From Pseudomonadota bacterium (GTDB lineage Bacteria > Pseudomonadota > Gammaproteobacteria > Halothiobacillales > Halothiobacillaceae), in contig JAJYPA010000156.1 in assembly GCA_021795795.1 (NCBI GenBank), forward strand, positions 1-15,303: DNA of 15,303 nucleotides, read 5' to 3'. Numbering within the stretch: the first letter of the stretch is position 1; the number at the start of each line of letters is the position of its first letter. Below the pieces are notes generated by a model. That model worked only from the letters and a program-made list of their open reading frames with translations, was not told the DNA's origin and did no database searches. A program made the translations under genes and the position numbers. Positions 1 to 5,601 of this stretch are shown here, in pieces.

Positions 1-126
1 TGGAACGAGCAGCGGTCGGGGATAGGGAAGTACAGCCTGACGCTCTCAAAATCGATTCTAGGGCCTCTAACGAGGCTGTAATGGCCTATCAGCGGCATTA
101 CCGAGATGTGGTCAAGCGACAAAGAG
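1..126 (+). repeat. Terminal direct repeat (copy 1), circular overlap
   Basis: It is identical over 126 bases to 15173-15298. The repeat lies inside mobA and keeps the reading frame, which is what an assembly overlap of a circular molecule gives. The unique length is then 15,172 bp. The five bases after copy 2 (15299-15303) do not match 127-131. Confidence 0.93.
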
Positions 127-449
127 GCGGAGGCCTGGATCTCTCTCGCGTGGATTCCATGATTGCCGTGCGCATGCGCGTCACGGGTTTTGCGCAAAGC
201 GCCATCGAGGGAGCGATTCGCCAATGTGCCCCCGGCATCCGCGAAAAGGAAGAGGGCCGGGACTGGGACGACTATGCCCAGCGCACTGCGCGTTATGCCT
301 ACAGCGTCGCCGGCGACCGGCAAGCCGCCGAACTGGAGAAGTACCGGCAGCAGTGGCTGAAACTGGAAGGTCGGCAGCCACAGCAGCAAAAAGAGCCCGT
401 TAAGGTGCAGGAGATCGAGCGCGTCAGGTCGCCTGGTATGAGCCGCTAG
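1..449 (+). CDS. mobA: MobA/RepB relaxase-primase, C-terminal part (gene continues from the right end of the window)
   Basis: This is the 3' end of the relaxase-primase gene that starts at 12928. The frame is open from base 3 to the stop at 447-449 with no start of its own. Bases 1-126 are identical to 15173-15298 in the same reading frame, so the two parts join into one 897-codon gene on a circular molecule. The residues encoded here (the stretch with DLSRVDSMIAVRM and GRDWDDYAQRTARY) resemble the helical C-terminal tail of IncQ-type RepB primases. The ATG at 81 is only an internal methionine and should not be taken as a gene start. The stop lies 56 bases before the dinJ-like start, so the toxin-antitoxin pair directly follows the primase gene, as the pas genes follow repB in pTF-FC2 (recalled knowledge). 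Confidence 0.9.
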   Translation, partial: ERAAVGDREVQPDALKIDSRASNEAVMAYQRHYRDVVKRQRGGGLDLSRVDSMIAVRMRVTGFAQSAIEGAIRQCAPGIREKEEGRDWDDYAQRTARYAYSVAGDRQAAELEKYRQQWLKLEGRQPQQQKEPVKVQEIERVRSPGMSR

Positions 450-469
450 TTGTTGTACTTCGATTGAGC

Positions 470-494
470 TACAATCCAAATCGATTGATTTGGA
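470..494 (+). promoter_or_regulatory. Promoter -10 and palindromic operator of the DinJ/YafQ-type operon
   Basis: A TACAAT -10-like hexamer at 470-475 overlaps a perfect inverted repeat, TCCAAATC (475-482) and GATTTGGA (487-494), separated by 4 bases. The 8-base word TCGATTGA also occurs twice, at 460-467 and 481-488, two helical turns apart. RelB/DinJ-type antitoxins bind palindromes over their own promoter, so this is a likely autorepression site. No good -35 is visible. Confidence 0.6.
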
Positions 495-505
495 GGTAGG
501 AGATC

Positions 506-766
506 ATGGCTGCAAACGCATTTGTCCGGGCACGAATTGATGAATCGCTGAAAAACGAAGCTGCCGCCGTGCTGGCTGAAATGGGATTGACTGTTTCCGA
601 CGTGGTGCGCATTGCACTGACCAAGATTGCCAAAGAGAAGGCATTGCCATTTGAGATGCGCGTACCCAACGCGCTGACAGCGGCCACTCTGGAGAGAAGT
701 GAACGCGGAGAAGATGTCCACCACGCCAAGGACGCTGAGGATCTGTTCAAGCAGTTGGGCATCTGA
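506..766 (+). CDS. RelB/DinJ-family antitoxin
   Basis: This 86-residue protein has the RelB/DinJ plan. The N-terminal half is a ribbon-helix-helix dimer (residues about 5-50: VRARIDESLKNEAAAVLAEMG, then LTVSDVVRIALTKIA). The C-terminal tail, rich in charged residues, would wrap the toxin. It should neutralise the product of the next gene and repress the operon through the palindrome just upstream. The purine-rich Shine-Dalgarno stretch GGAGGTAGGAG at 492-502 supports the ATG at 506. Its stop (764-766) overlaps the toxin start (766), the usual coupling of antitoxin and toxin translation. The pair lies between the primase-bearing mobA and a repA helicase remnant, the slot held by the pasAB addiction genes in pTF-FC2. 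The family call is firm; the specific name DinJ is by analogy with its YafQ-like partner. Confidence 0.88.
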   Translation: MAANAFVRARIDESLKNEAAAVLAEMGLTVSDVVRIALTKIAKEKALPFEMRVPNALTAATLERSERGEDVHHAKDAEDLFKQLGI

Positions 767-1038
767 TGCGACATCCCGAGTATTCCGGGCAGTTCAAGCG
801 CGATGTGAAGCAGGCGCAGAAACGTGGAAAAGACATGGATAAGCTCAAGAAGTTGCTGGGCTTGCCCATCGAGGGGAAGCCGTTGCCCGCGGCTTATCTT
901 GACCACCCCCTGAAAGGCGGTTGGATTGGCTTTCGGGATGCCCACATCGATCTAGATTGGTTGTTGATCTATAAGGTTTCCGGCGACGTGGTGCGTTTCG
1001 AGCGCACCGGACGGCATGCGGACTTGTTCGATGAATGA
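766..1038 (+). CDS. YafQ-family mRNA interferase toxin
   Basis: This 90-residue protein matches the YafQ branch of the RelE superfamily, ribosome-dependent endoribonucleases that cut mRNA during translation. The residues known to matter in E. coli YafQ can be placed with a constant offset of three: His47 in LDHPL, His60 in RDAHI, Asp64 in the DLDWLLIY stretch, His84 in RTGRHADLF, and Phe88. All are present, so the toxin should be active. Its start overlaps the antitoxin stop in TGATG, so the two are translationally coupled. The 3' end overlaps the first codons of the decayed repA reading frame (1031 onward), which shows how closely the genes were packed before the helicase gene was lost. Its job here is post-segregational killing or stress-linked growth arrest. 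Confidence 0.92.
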   Translation: MRHPEYSGQFKRDVKQAQKRGKDMDKLKKLLGLPIEGKPLPAAYLDHPLKGGWIGFRDAHIDLDWLLIYKVSGDVVRFERTGRHADLFDE

Positions 1039-1250
1039 GGGCAGTATGGGGAAAATCGTGGAGAACAGCTTGGTGGCCCCTAGCTCGACGGGAAAGAGTT
1101 TTTGGGCGTTGCAAGCAGCCATGGCGGTCGCTTGTAGGGTTCCTGGCGGCGATCTTTTGGGCTTGGCCCCAAAGTAACACTGGGCGTGTAGTTTATCTTG
1201 CCGGGAAAGATCCTGAATCTGCCTTGATGCCGTGCCACGCAACGGGGAAA
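1031..1250 (+). pseudogene. Remnant of IncQ-type RepA replicative helicase, frameshifted and truncated
   Basis: A 48-codon reading frame at 1031-1177 encodes SLVAPSSTGKSFWALQAAMA followed by a VPGGDLLGLAP-like stretch. This is the Walker A region and the following segment of the hexameric RepA helicase of IncQ plasmids (RSF1010 RepA begins its ATPase core in the same way). The frame closes at TAA 1175-1177. The homology continues in another frame as GRVVYLAGKDPESAL and an H-A-T-G-K stretch up to about 1250, equivalent to the GRVVYLAGEDP strand and HAIGK helix. At least one indel near 1165-1185 has therefore broken the gene, and nothing of the remaining roughly 200 residues can be found before parA. 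The order primase gene, toxin-antitoxin pair, repA is the pTF-FC2 order. The call rests on remembered family motifs, not on a database search. Confidence 0.8.
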
Positions 1251-1289
1251 GCCGGCACAAGGAACACCCCTCCCCGCGCCCGCCTAGAT

Positions 1290-1340
1290 GCCCTATGCCC
1301 TCATGGCCGTGACGCAGTCTCTGGGTGGTATAGGGCTTTT
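1290..1340 (+). terminator. Stem-loop with short T-run, possible terminator
   Basis: GCCCTA (1290-1295) pairs with TAGGGC (1331-1336), helped by CCC (1298-1300) with GGG (1323-1325). TTTT follows at 1337-1340. It lies after the repA remnant and just before the parA promoter, a sensible place to stop transcription from the toxin-antitoxin operon. The loop is long, so termination is uncertain. Apart from this and the repA remnant, bases 1039-1356 hold nothing I recognise. Confidence 0.35.
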
Positions 1341-1356
1341 GGTTGGCGTCTTACTA

Positions 1357-1407
1357 TTGACATGAAATGAAAAAACATTGTAAATGTAGTTTTTTAATAT
1401 TAAAAAA
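1357..1407 (+). promoter_or_regulatory. parA promoter region with 18-bp perfect palindrome (candidate operator)
   Basis: A consensus -35 TTGACA lies at 1357-1362. A weak -10 (TAAATG) follows at 1381-1386, inside the inverted repeat ACATT-GTA-AATGT (1375-1387). A perfect 18-base palindrome, six T, AATATT, six A, sits at 1390-1407, eight bases before the parA ATG. Its 10-base core TTAATATTAA recurs at 2054-2063 in front of the ribbon-helix-helix gene. The ribbon-helix-helix protein, or ParA with it, probably binds here to control the operon or as a centromere. Confidence 0.55.
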
Positions 1408-1415
1408 GGTGTATT

Positions 1416-2057
1416 ATGATCTTGACAATAGGAAATACCAAGGGGGGCGTAGGCAAAACGACTTTAGCTGTCAATCTTGCCATTGCCCGTGCTTTGCAGG
1501 GGCGGGACGTATGGCTCATAGACGGTGATCGTCAGGGTACCGCACAAACCGCCATCAATATCAGGGCCGAGTCCGGTAGCGAACCAAGCATTGCCTGTGC
1601 ATCATATCCAGATGGATCAATGCTGCGTTCGCAAGTGCAGCATCAAGCAACCAAGTTTGACGATATTGTAATTGACGCTGGTGGGCGCGACTCGACCGCA
1701 TTGCGCGCGGCACTGGTTCTCTCTGATGTCCTCTTGGTTCCTTTCCAACCGCGAAGCTACGATGTCTGGGCGCTCAATGACATCGCAGTGCTGGTGGACG
1801 AGGCACGTAGTGTGCGTGATGGTTTACGGGCTGTTGCGGTGCTGAACTGCGCTGACCCTGGTGAGAATTCGACTGATAATACTGAGGCTGCCGCCGCCGT
1901 TGCGGATGTTCCTCAATTCCAATACTTGCCGATACCCATCCGTCGTCGAAAAGCGTTTGCCAATGCAGCTGGAGCTGGATTGTCCGTGCTTGAAATCAGA
2001 CCTACAGACAAAAAAGCAGCCGATGAAATAACAGCACTTGTAGAAGCATTGTTTTAA
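1416..2057 (+). CDS. parA: ParA-family partition ATPase (small, type Ib-like)
   Basis: This 213-residue ATPase begins directly with the deviant Walker A motif (NTKGGVGKTT, residues 7-16, signature Lys9 and catalytic Lys14). It has no N-terminal helix-turn-helix, as in type Ib ParA/ParF proteins. A Walker A'-like Asp follows in LIDGDRQG (about residue 36), and the Walker B strand is in DDIVIDAGGRDS. Such ATPases form ATP-dependent dimers on nucleoid DNA and position plasmid copies before division. The start at 1416 is the only one that keeps the P-loop strand. The ribosome-binding site is weak (AAAGGTG). Forty bases separate it from the ribbon-helix-helix gene, the likely centromere-binding partner, and the initiator gene follows, so partition and replication share one operon. 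A stray DNA-repair or relaxosome ATPase is possible but less likely in this context. Confidence 0.9.
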   Translation: MILTIGNTKGGVGKTTLAVNLAIARALQGRDVWLIDGDRQGTAQTAINIRAESGSEPSIACASYPDGSMLRSQVQHQATKFDDIVIDAGGRDSTALRAALVLSDVLLVPFQPRSYDVWALNDIAVLVDEARSVRDGLRAVAVLNCADPGENSTDNTEAAAAVADVPQFQYLPIPIRRRKAFANAAGAGLSVLEIRPTDKKAADEITALVEALF

Positions 2058-2073
2058 TATTAAGATAATATCT
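2052..2073 (+). promoter_or_regulatory. Second copy of the TTAATATTAA operator core plus adjacent palindrome
   Basis: TTTTAATATTAA (2052-2063) overlaps the parA stop codon and repeats the core of the palindrome upstream of parA (1390-1407). It is followed at once by AGATA-A-TATCT (2063-2073). Two copies flanking parA fit a binding site for the partition complex. Confidence 0.45.
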
Positions 2074-2097
2074 TTTTGATATTCATGAGGTGCTGCG

Positions 2098-2364
2098 ATG
2101 GCAATCACAAGACCGAAGCCAAAAGATCAATCAACGTCTGCTGATGCTTTCATTTCTGGTGCTCCAGACGCACAGCGTCCGCGTGGTGTTCGGAAGGGGA
2201 ACAAACAACAAATTAGCCTGACGATTTCGCCAATGCTACTGCAAAAGGTAGACGAGCTGGCGGCGGAGTTGGGACAGTCACGAGCCGCTATCATCAACAT
2301 GGCGGTATACCGTGCTGTTGAGCATGGTCTCATCATTGATGGGCTCGGCAAAAACGTGCCATGA
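2098..2364 (+). CDS. Ribbon-helix-helix DNA-binding protein, probable ParB-type partner of ParA
   Basis: This 88-residue protein has a flexible, basic N-terminal tail (about residues 1-35). A ribbon-helix-helix fold follows: strand QQISLTI (37-43), helix PMLLQKVDELAAELG (45-59), then SRAAIINMAVYRAVEHG (61-77). Small proteins of this shape beside a type Ib ParA serve as centromere-binding factor and operon repressor, with the tail stimulating ParA ATPase. GAGGTG at 2087-2092 is a good ribosome-binding site for the ATG at 2098. Its last codons overlap the start of repA in ATGA (2361-2364), so it is translationally coupled to the initiator. It could instead be a CopG-like copy-number repressor of repA; position and size fit either role. 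The AT-rich palindromes at 1390-1407 and 2054-2063 are its likely targets. Confidence 0.8.
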   Translation: MAITRPKPKDQSTSADAFISGAPDAQRPRGVRKGNKQQISLTISPMLLQKVDELAAELGQSRAAIINMAVYRAVEHGLIIDGLGKNVP

Positions 2365-3332
2365 AAAAAGTCGGAACAGTTGTGAATGAGCTGCTCAACC
2401 TTGATCCGAGGACGCAAACATCGACTGAGACACCTGTCTCAGGAAAAGAGGCATCTCCCAGGGGGAAAAGCAGTAAGCGTGACTCAAACTTGGTTGAAGC
2501 GAGTGCTAGAATTGCTATGTCTCCGCCGAGCGGAGATGACATGTCATTTACTCATGCTGTTCTCTGCCAAGTTGGGTTACCCAGATCGAAGGTGGAAGGT
2601 CGTGAGTTTCTGCGTCAATCTGGATCGGCATGGGTAAATGTGCAAGCAGGTGTCTTAGACGAGGGGAAGGGGCCTGTCTTACAGCCAGTTCCTTACGGAG
2701 CGATGCCTAGGTTGGCACTGACTTGGGTATCTACGTATGCAAAAAAACATAACACACGAGAAATTCACATTGGCGATAGTGCCGCTGAGTTTCTACGTAT
2801 CATGGGTATGGACGACCAAGGCGCACGCTATGCAACTCTGCGGAAACAGATGCATGCGTTAGCTGCTTGTAGATTGCAGATTGGCTATATGGGACGCACC
2901 TACAATGGGCAGCCGGTAGAACAATTTGATGCTTGGGTGGCTGATAAAGGGCATCAGCAAAAAGCCTTTTGGCCGGGCGTCATGATGCTTTCTGAGAGTT
3001 ACTTTCAGCAAATAAAAGAAAACGGCGTTCCACTTGATAACCGAGCATTGTTGGCCTTGAAGGGATCAGCTCTTGCTCTCGATGTTTACACGTGGCTTGC
3101 GCATCGGCTGTATCGCATTGATGGTCGCCCATTAATCCTTCATTGGAAAGGCCTGCGGGAGCAGTTTGCCCAAGAGTATAAAGGAAAAGATCCAGATAAG
3201 AATTTCAAGAAAGAATTTGTTCCAGCGACCAAGGCGGCTCTTGCTGTCTATCCAAAGGCCAAGGTGAAGTTTGTCCCCGGAGGCCTGATGCTGATGTCAT
3301 CTCCCCCACCGATTCCCCAGCGGGACGACTGA
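2361..3332 (+). CDS. repA: Plasmid replication initiator, RepA_C (plasmid-encoded RepA) family
   Basis: This 323-residue protein has a variable N-terminal region (1-80). Its core has the pattern of the plasmid-encoded RepA family: YGAMPRLALTWVSTYAKKHN (about 113-132), a stretch with IHIGDSAAEFLRIMGM, RYATLRKQMHALAACRLQIG (about 156-175), and the DVYTWLAHRLYR winged-helix segment near 257-268. Members bind iterons next to the gene and open the origin with host DnaA. The iterons begin 52 bases after the stop, as expected. The start is the ATG overlapping the stop of the ribbon-helix-helix gene. No clear Shine-Dalgarno precedes it, so it probably depends on translational coupling, which would hold its level low. 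It has no resemblance to the IncQ RepA helicase whose remnant lies at 1031-1250; the shared name is a coincidence of nomenclature. Confidence 0.88.
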   Translation: MKKVGTVVNELLNLDPRTQTSTETPVSGKEASPRGKSSKRDSNLVEASARIAMSPPSGDDMSFTHAVLCQVGLPRSKVEGREFLRQSGSAWVNVQAGVLDEGKGPVLQPVPYGAMPRLALTWVSTYAKKHNTREIHIGDSAAEFLRIMGMDDQGARYATLRKQMHALAACRLQIGYMGRTYNGQPVEQFDAWVADKGHQQKAFWPGVMMLSESYFQQIKENGVPLDNRALLALKGSALALDVYTWLAHRLYRIDGRPLILHWKGLREQFAQEYKGKDPDKNFKKEFVPATKAALAVYPKAKVKFVPGGLMLMSSPPPIPQRDD

Positions 3333-3345
3333 CCGAATCTCACAA

Positions 3346-3554
3346 AGGATGTGGACAAGGCTGTGAATTCAGGAAGTTATCCACGTTAAATCGCCCCCCC
3401 CAAAATCGTTAAATCGCCCCCCCTACCCCCCCTCTTTTCTCGTTAAATCGCCCCCCCCAAAATCGTTAAATCGCCCCCCCCCTAAACCGATAGGTAAAAC
3501 CGTTAAGAAAACCGATAGATAATCCTGTAGTTGGCAACCACTTTCTGTGAATAA
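3346..3554 (+). other. oriV: Predicted vegetative origin of replication
   Basis: Directly downstream of repA lie four identical-core iterons (3384-3482). A DnaA-box-like TTATCCACG at 3377-3385 runs into iteron 1, and a perfect DnaA box TTATTCACA lies on the lower strand at 3546-3554. Between them, an A-rich stretch carries AAACCGATAG at 3484 and 3509 and AAACCGTTAA at 3497, spaced 13 and 12 bases, which may be the opening region or secondary initiator sites. Initiator gene, DnaA boxes and iterons together are the standard theta-origin layout. Confidence 0.8.
3384..3482 (+). repeat. Iteron array, four copies of CGTTAAATCG followed by a run of 7 to 9 C
   Basis: The copies start at 3384, 3407, 3441 and 3464, so the spacings are 23, 34 and 23 bases. 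Each has the same 10-base core, then 8, 7, 8 and 9 C residues. The first and third pairs are joined by AAAAT. The gap between copies 2 and 3 is filled by another C-rich stretch. These are direct repeats and the presumed RepA binding sites. Confidence 0.85.
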
Positions 3555-4066
3555 CTCCGGCGATAGCTGCTTTTCGGGCCAAAGGAGCGCTCGGAGCCCC
3601 GATGTTGTCGGGTCGAGCGCGGGGTATTCGCCGCGGGAGACGTGCCGTCTCCCCTGTCCTCGGTCGCTCCGCTCCCTCGCGGCGTCGACCCCTCTGGGGG
3701 ACTTCGCCCCCCACTGCCTACGGCAGCGGCTCCCCCCTAAATCTTAACAAAGCGAGGGTAGTCGGTATCGCTTTCCTGTACATCTTGCTCCTTCCTCGAT
3801 GCGGTGAGTTATCCCCAAAAGCTGTGGGCGATCCTGTGGGAAAAAGGCCTAGCGTATGATGGGATTTTCACTTTTCCCCATGTTCCAAAACAAGCGGCCA
3901 GAAACGGCCTGATTTTGCGTCTTTTTAGCCTGGGCGGTACTACCCTGCCACTACAGTCAAGAAAATCGATCCTGGGGCAAGTTTGCGGCCTTGGCGTGGC
4001 TGTTTGGTCAGCATCCTTGTCTCGATCTTTTCCGGGCCACTTTGGAAACCCGCAAATTTCTCCCCG
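3555..4066. other. Geneless region with strong GC-rich hairpins
   Basis: I see no convincing gene here. The left half is GC-rich and strongly folded. GGGAGACG/CGTCTCCC is at 3635-3653 with a 3-base loop, TGGGGG/CCCCCA at 3695-3713, and CTGCC/GGCAG at 3714-3726. Farther right are a near-match to a DnaA box (TTATCCCCA, 3809-3817) and no clear promoter. Because MobA carries an RSF1010-type primase domain, the hairpins could be single-strand initiation sites for it, or they may simply be origin-associated structure. Open frames here lack ribosome-binding sites and recognisable motifs. Confidence 0.5.
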
Positions 4067-4624
4067 CTAAGCGCGTTCGGAGGCCGGTAGCCAGCGGTAC
4101 AGCGTCGGGACGGATACCCCGAGATTCTTGGCCACTTCCCTTGGTGGAATCCCGCTGGCCAGCAGCTTCTTGGCAGAGGTTACCTTGCTCTCGGTCATCA
4201 GCCGCTTTCTGCCAGGCACCCGACCCAGCTTGCGGGCGGCTTCCAGGCCTGCGCGGGTGCGCTCCCGGATCAGGTCCCGCTCCATTTCGGCCAGGCTGGC
4301 CATGACGTGAAAGAAAAACCGTCCCGAGGGCGTCCCGGTGTCAATGGCGTCGGTCAGGCTCCTAAACTGCACCCCACGGGCTTCCAGACTGCCAACCAGA
4401 TCGATTAGGTTCCGCACGCTGCGGCCCAGACGGTCGAGCTTCCAGACGACGAGGGTATCTCCCGCGCGCAGCAGCTCCAGGGCCTTTTCCAGGCCTGGGC
4501 GTTCGGCCCGGGCACCGCTGATTCGATCCTCCAGGATTTTTTCGCAGCCGGCCTTGCATAGGGCTTCCCGCTGTAGCTCCAGGTTTTGCTCCTGGGTGGA
4601 TACTCGGGCATAGCCAATCAGCAT
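4067..4624 (-). CDS. Serine recombinase, resolvase/invertase family
   Basis: This 185-residue protein has the full small-serine-recombinase plan. It starts MLIGYARVST with nucleophile Ser9 and Arg7. WKLDRLGRS carries the conserved Arg65 and Arg68. The E-helix region lies around LAEMERDLIRERTRAG (111-126), and a C-terminal helix-turn-helix is at about 148-180 (SAKKLLASGIPPREVAKNLG, then SVPTLYRW). Length and motifs match Tn3-type resolvases. AGGAG at 4634-4630, five bases before the ATG at 4624, fixes the start. No transposase of a Tn3 element is in the window, so it most likely resolves plasmid multimers. It may be left from a transposon, since pTF-FC2 also carries a resolvase in a defective element. 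A res-like palindrome cluster lies just upstream. An invertase role cannot be excluded from sequence alone. Confidence 0.92.
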   Translation of the reverse strand: MLIGYARVSTQEQNLELQREALCKAGCEKILEDRISGARAERPGLEKALELLRAGDTLVVWKLDRLGRSVRNLIDLVGSLEARGVQFRSLTDAIDTGTPSGRFFFHVMASLAEMERDLIRERTRAGLEAARKLGRVPGRKRLMTESKVTSAKKLLASGIPPREVAKNLGVSVPTLYRWLPASERA

Positions 4625-4640
4625 GGGGACTCCTGAGATT

Positions 4641-4832
4641 CTCGATACTCATTGCCAAGGTACTAAATCGAGAGCGCCATTGCAAGAACGATTTTTGAGA
4701 ATGCCCAGCCTTTGAACTTCGGCTGTGGTCAGGATGCTGGGACCGCTTTCTCAAAAACCACCGGTTGTGAGAGGCGCAACCCTGGTCTTGACACCGGCGT
4801 GAGATCTCTTCCGGTTTTCCGCGACCGGCAAA
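4641..4832. other. Candidate res site upstream of the resolvase
   Basis: This geneless interval holds several inverted repeats: CTCGAT (4641-4646) with ATCGAG (4667-4672), TTTTTGAGAA (4692-4701) with TTCTCAAAAA (4748-4757), GGTTG (4763-4767) with CAACC (4777-4781), and CCGGT (4811-4815) with ACCGG (4824-4828). Tn3-type res sites are three imperfect palindromes directly beside tnpR, and the first two pairs fit that place. The last pairs may instead be operator sites for the following toxin-antitoxin genes. Subsite boundaries cannot be drawn by eye. Confidence 0.4.
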
Positions 4833-4880
4833 ATGTCTAGTATCAACCTAAGGGCCGCGCGATTGACAGGAGTACCCAAA

Positions 4881-5069
4881 ATGGATGCCGAGTTGCCTTC
4901 CATCATTTCCGAGTTTGAGACTCCCGAGCAGGAGGCCAGTTACACGGCCTGGCTGCAGGCCAAGACTGCCGCCAGTATGGCCGATCCGCGTCCAGGGATT
5001 CCACACGACGAGGTCGAGCGGCGCATGGCCGAGCGGTTGGCAAAACTCAGGCTTCGCAAAGTGTCCTGA
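4881..5069 (+). CDS. Antitoxin of a ParE/RelE-type module (PaaA2/stability-determinant-like)
   Basis: This 62-residue acidic protein starts at the ATG at 4881, preceded by AGGAG at 4868-4872. The longer frame from 4833 has no such site. It contains ISEFETPEQEASYTAWLQAK near the N-terminus, then DPRPGIPHDEVERRM in the second half. This is the pattern of small 'stability determinant' antitoxins that pair with ParE-type toxins and are largely disordered alone. The stop at 5067-5069 overlaps the toxin start at 5069. It has no obvious DNA-binding fold, so it may not repress its own promoter unaided; no PaaR-like regulator gene stands upstream. Function comes from the pattern and the neighbour, not from a search. 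Confidence 0.8.
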   Translation: MDAELPSIISEFETPEQEASYTAWLQAKTAASMADPRPGIPHDEVERRMAERLAKLRLRKVS

Positions 5070-5347
5070 TGCTGCCCATCTTCTGGCTGGAGTCTGCGGA
5101 TGCCGATCTGGCCGCCATCACAGAATACATCGGGCAGCACGATGTACGCGCAGCCGAACGGCTGTGGGAACGCTTGCGCTCCTGCGTGTTGCCGCTGTCT
5201 GAACATCCCTACCTGTACCGCATGAGTGACCGCGTGCCTGGCTTGCGTGAAATCGTCGCGCATCCCAATTACCTCGTGCTCTATCGTGTCACGTCCACCT
5301 GCATTGAGATCGTGAACGTAGTGCATGCCCGTCGAGAGTTTCCCTAG
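5069..5347 (+). CDS. ParE/RelE-superfamily toxin
   Basis: This 92-residue protein follows the ParE plan: a helical hairpin (about residues 9-45, ADADLAAITEYIGQHDVRAA onward), then SEHPYLYRMSDRVPGLREI, then the strands YLVLYRV and CIEIVNVVHARREFP. The conserved GLREI, NYLVLYRV and VVHARR motifs are those of the ParE/RelE fold. It lacks the catalytic His/Asp set of YafQ, so gyrase poisoning (ParE) is more likely than mRNA cleavage. The one-base overlap with the antitoxin (TGATG) couples translation. This is the second toxin-antitoxin pair on a plasmid of about 15 kb, unrelated in sequence to the first. It sits between the resolvase and kfrA, all plasmid-maintenance genes. Confidence 0.87.
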   Translation: MLPIFWLESADADLAAITEYIGQHDVRAAERLWERLRSCVLPLSEHPYLYRMSDRVPGLREIVAHPNYLVLYRVTSTCIEIVNVVHARREFP

Positions 5348-5386
5348 TTTCCTCGCTTTGGGCTGCATCTAAAAGCCTTGCTTTCG

Positions 5387-5423
5387 GCCCTGCGCGCTTC
5401 GCTTGCAGACACACCCCCCGCGG
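5387..5423 (+). repeat. 37-bp inverted repeat, left copy
   Basis: Bases 5387-5423 (starting GCCCTGCGCGCTTCGC and ending CACCCCCCGCGG) are the exact reverse complement of 10587-10623. The match stops sharply on both sides. The copies bracket kfrA, the transposase remnant and the AT-rich island. Both lie in non-coding DNA a short way after a gene end. Confidence 0.9.
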
Positions 5424-5538
5424 CCGGCCCGTGAAAAGATGGTGTAATAAATACTTGGACTGTGGATGCCCTGGTGCAGGCCTCGGTGTTGTGGTGCCTG
5501 CCGTTCGAGGATCCAGCAGGGGATGTGCGTGGGGGGGA

Positions 5539-5585
5539 TTGTAATAATAAATAGTAGTAGTACAATACTACATATTACCTACTAC
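5539..5585 (+). promoter_or_regulatory. kfrA promoter with overlapping GTAGTA/TACTAC operator repeats
   Basis: TTGTAA (5539-5544) and TACAAT (5561-5566), 16 bases apart, form a good sigma-70 promoter. GTAGTA occurs at 5554 and 5557. Its complement TACTAC occurs at 5566 and 5580, so inverted repeats straddle the -10. KfrA proteins repress their own gene by binding repeats in this position. Confidence 0.65.
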
Positions 5586-5601
5586 ATTTGAGGGGTTTCC
5601 G

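Noticed and set aside
48..64. 17-base near-match (two differences) to 3962-3978
   Set aside because: Matches of this quality are expected by chance in 15 kb compared with itself; one copy is coding and the other not.
81..449. Stand-alone 122-residue gene at the left end
   Set aside because: It is in frame with, and identical at its start to, the relaxase reading frame at the right end, so it is the tail of mobA.
3384..3482. Regular repeats considered as a CRISPR array
   Set aside because: Units are too short, spacers are near-identical or C-rich, and no cas gene is present; position after the initiator gene marks them as iterons.
3466..4070. Several overlapping open frames after the origin, including a Trp/Phe-rich stretch around 3961-4078
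   Set aside because: They lack ribosome-binding sites and recognisable motifs, and coincide with GC-rich hairpins; stop-free runs are expected in such DNA.
4788..4816. TTGACA at 4788-4793 as promoter of the second toxin-antitoxin pair
   Set aside because: No -10-like hexamer occurs at 16-18 bases; the sequence there is CCGGTT.
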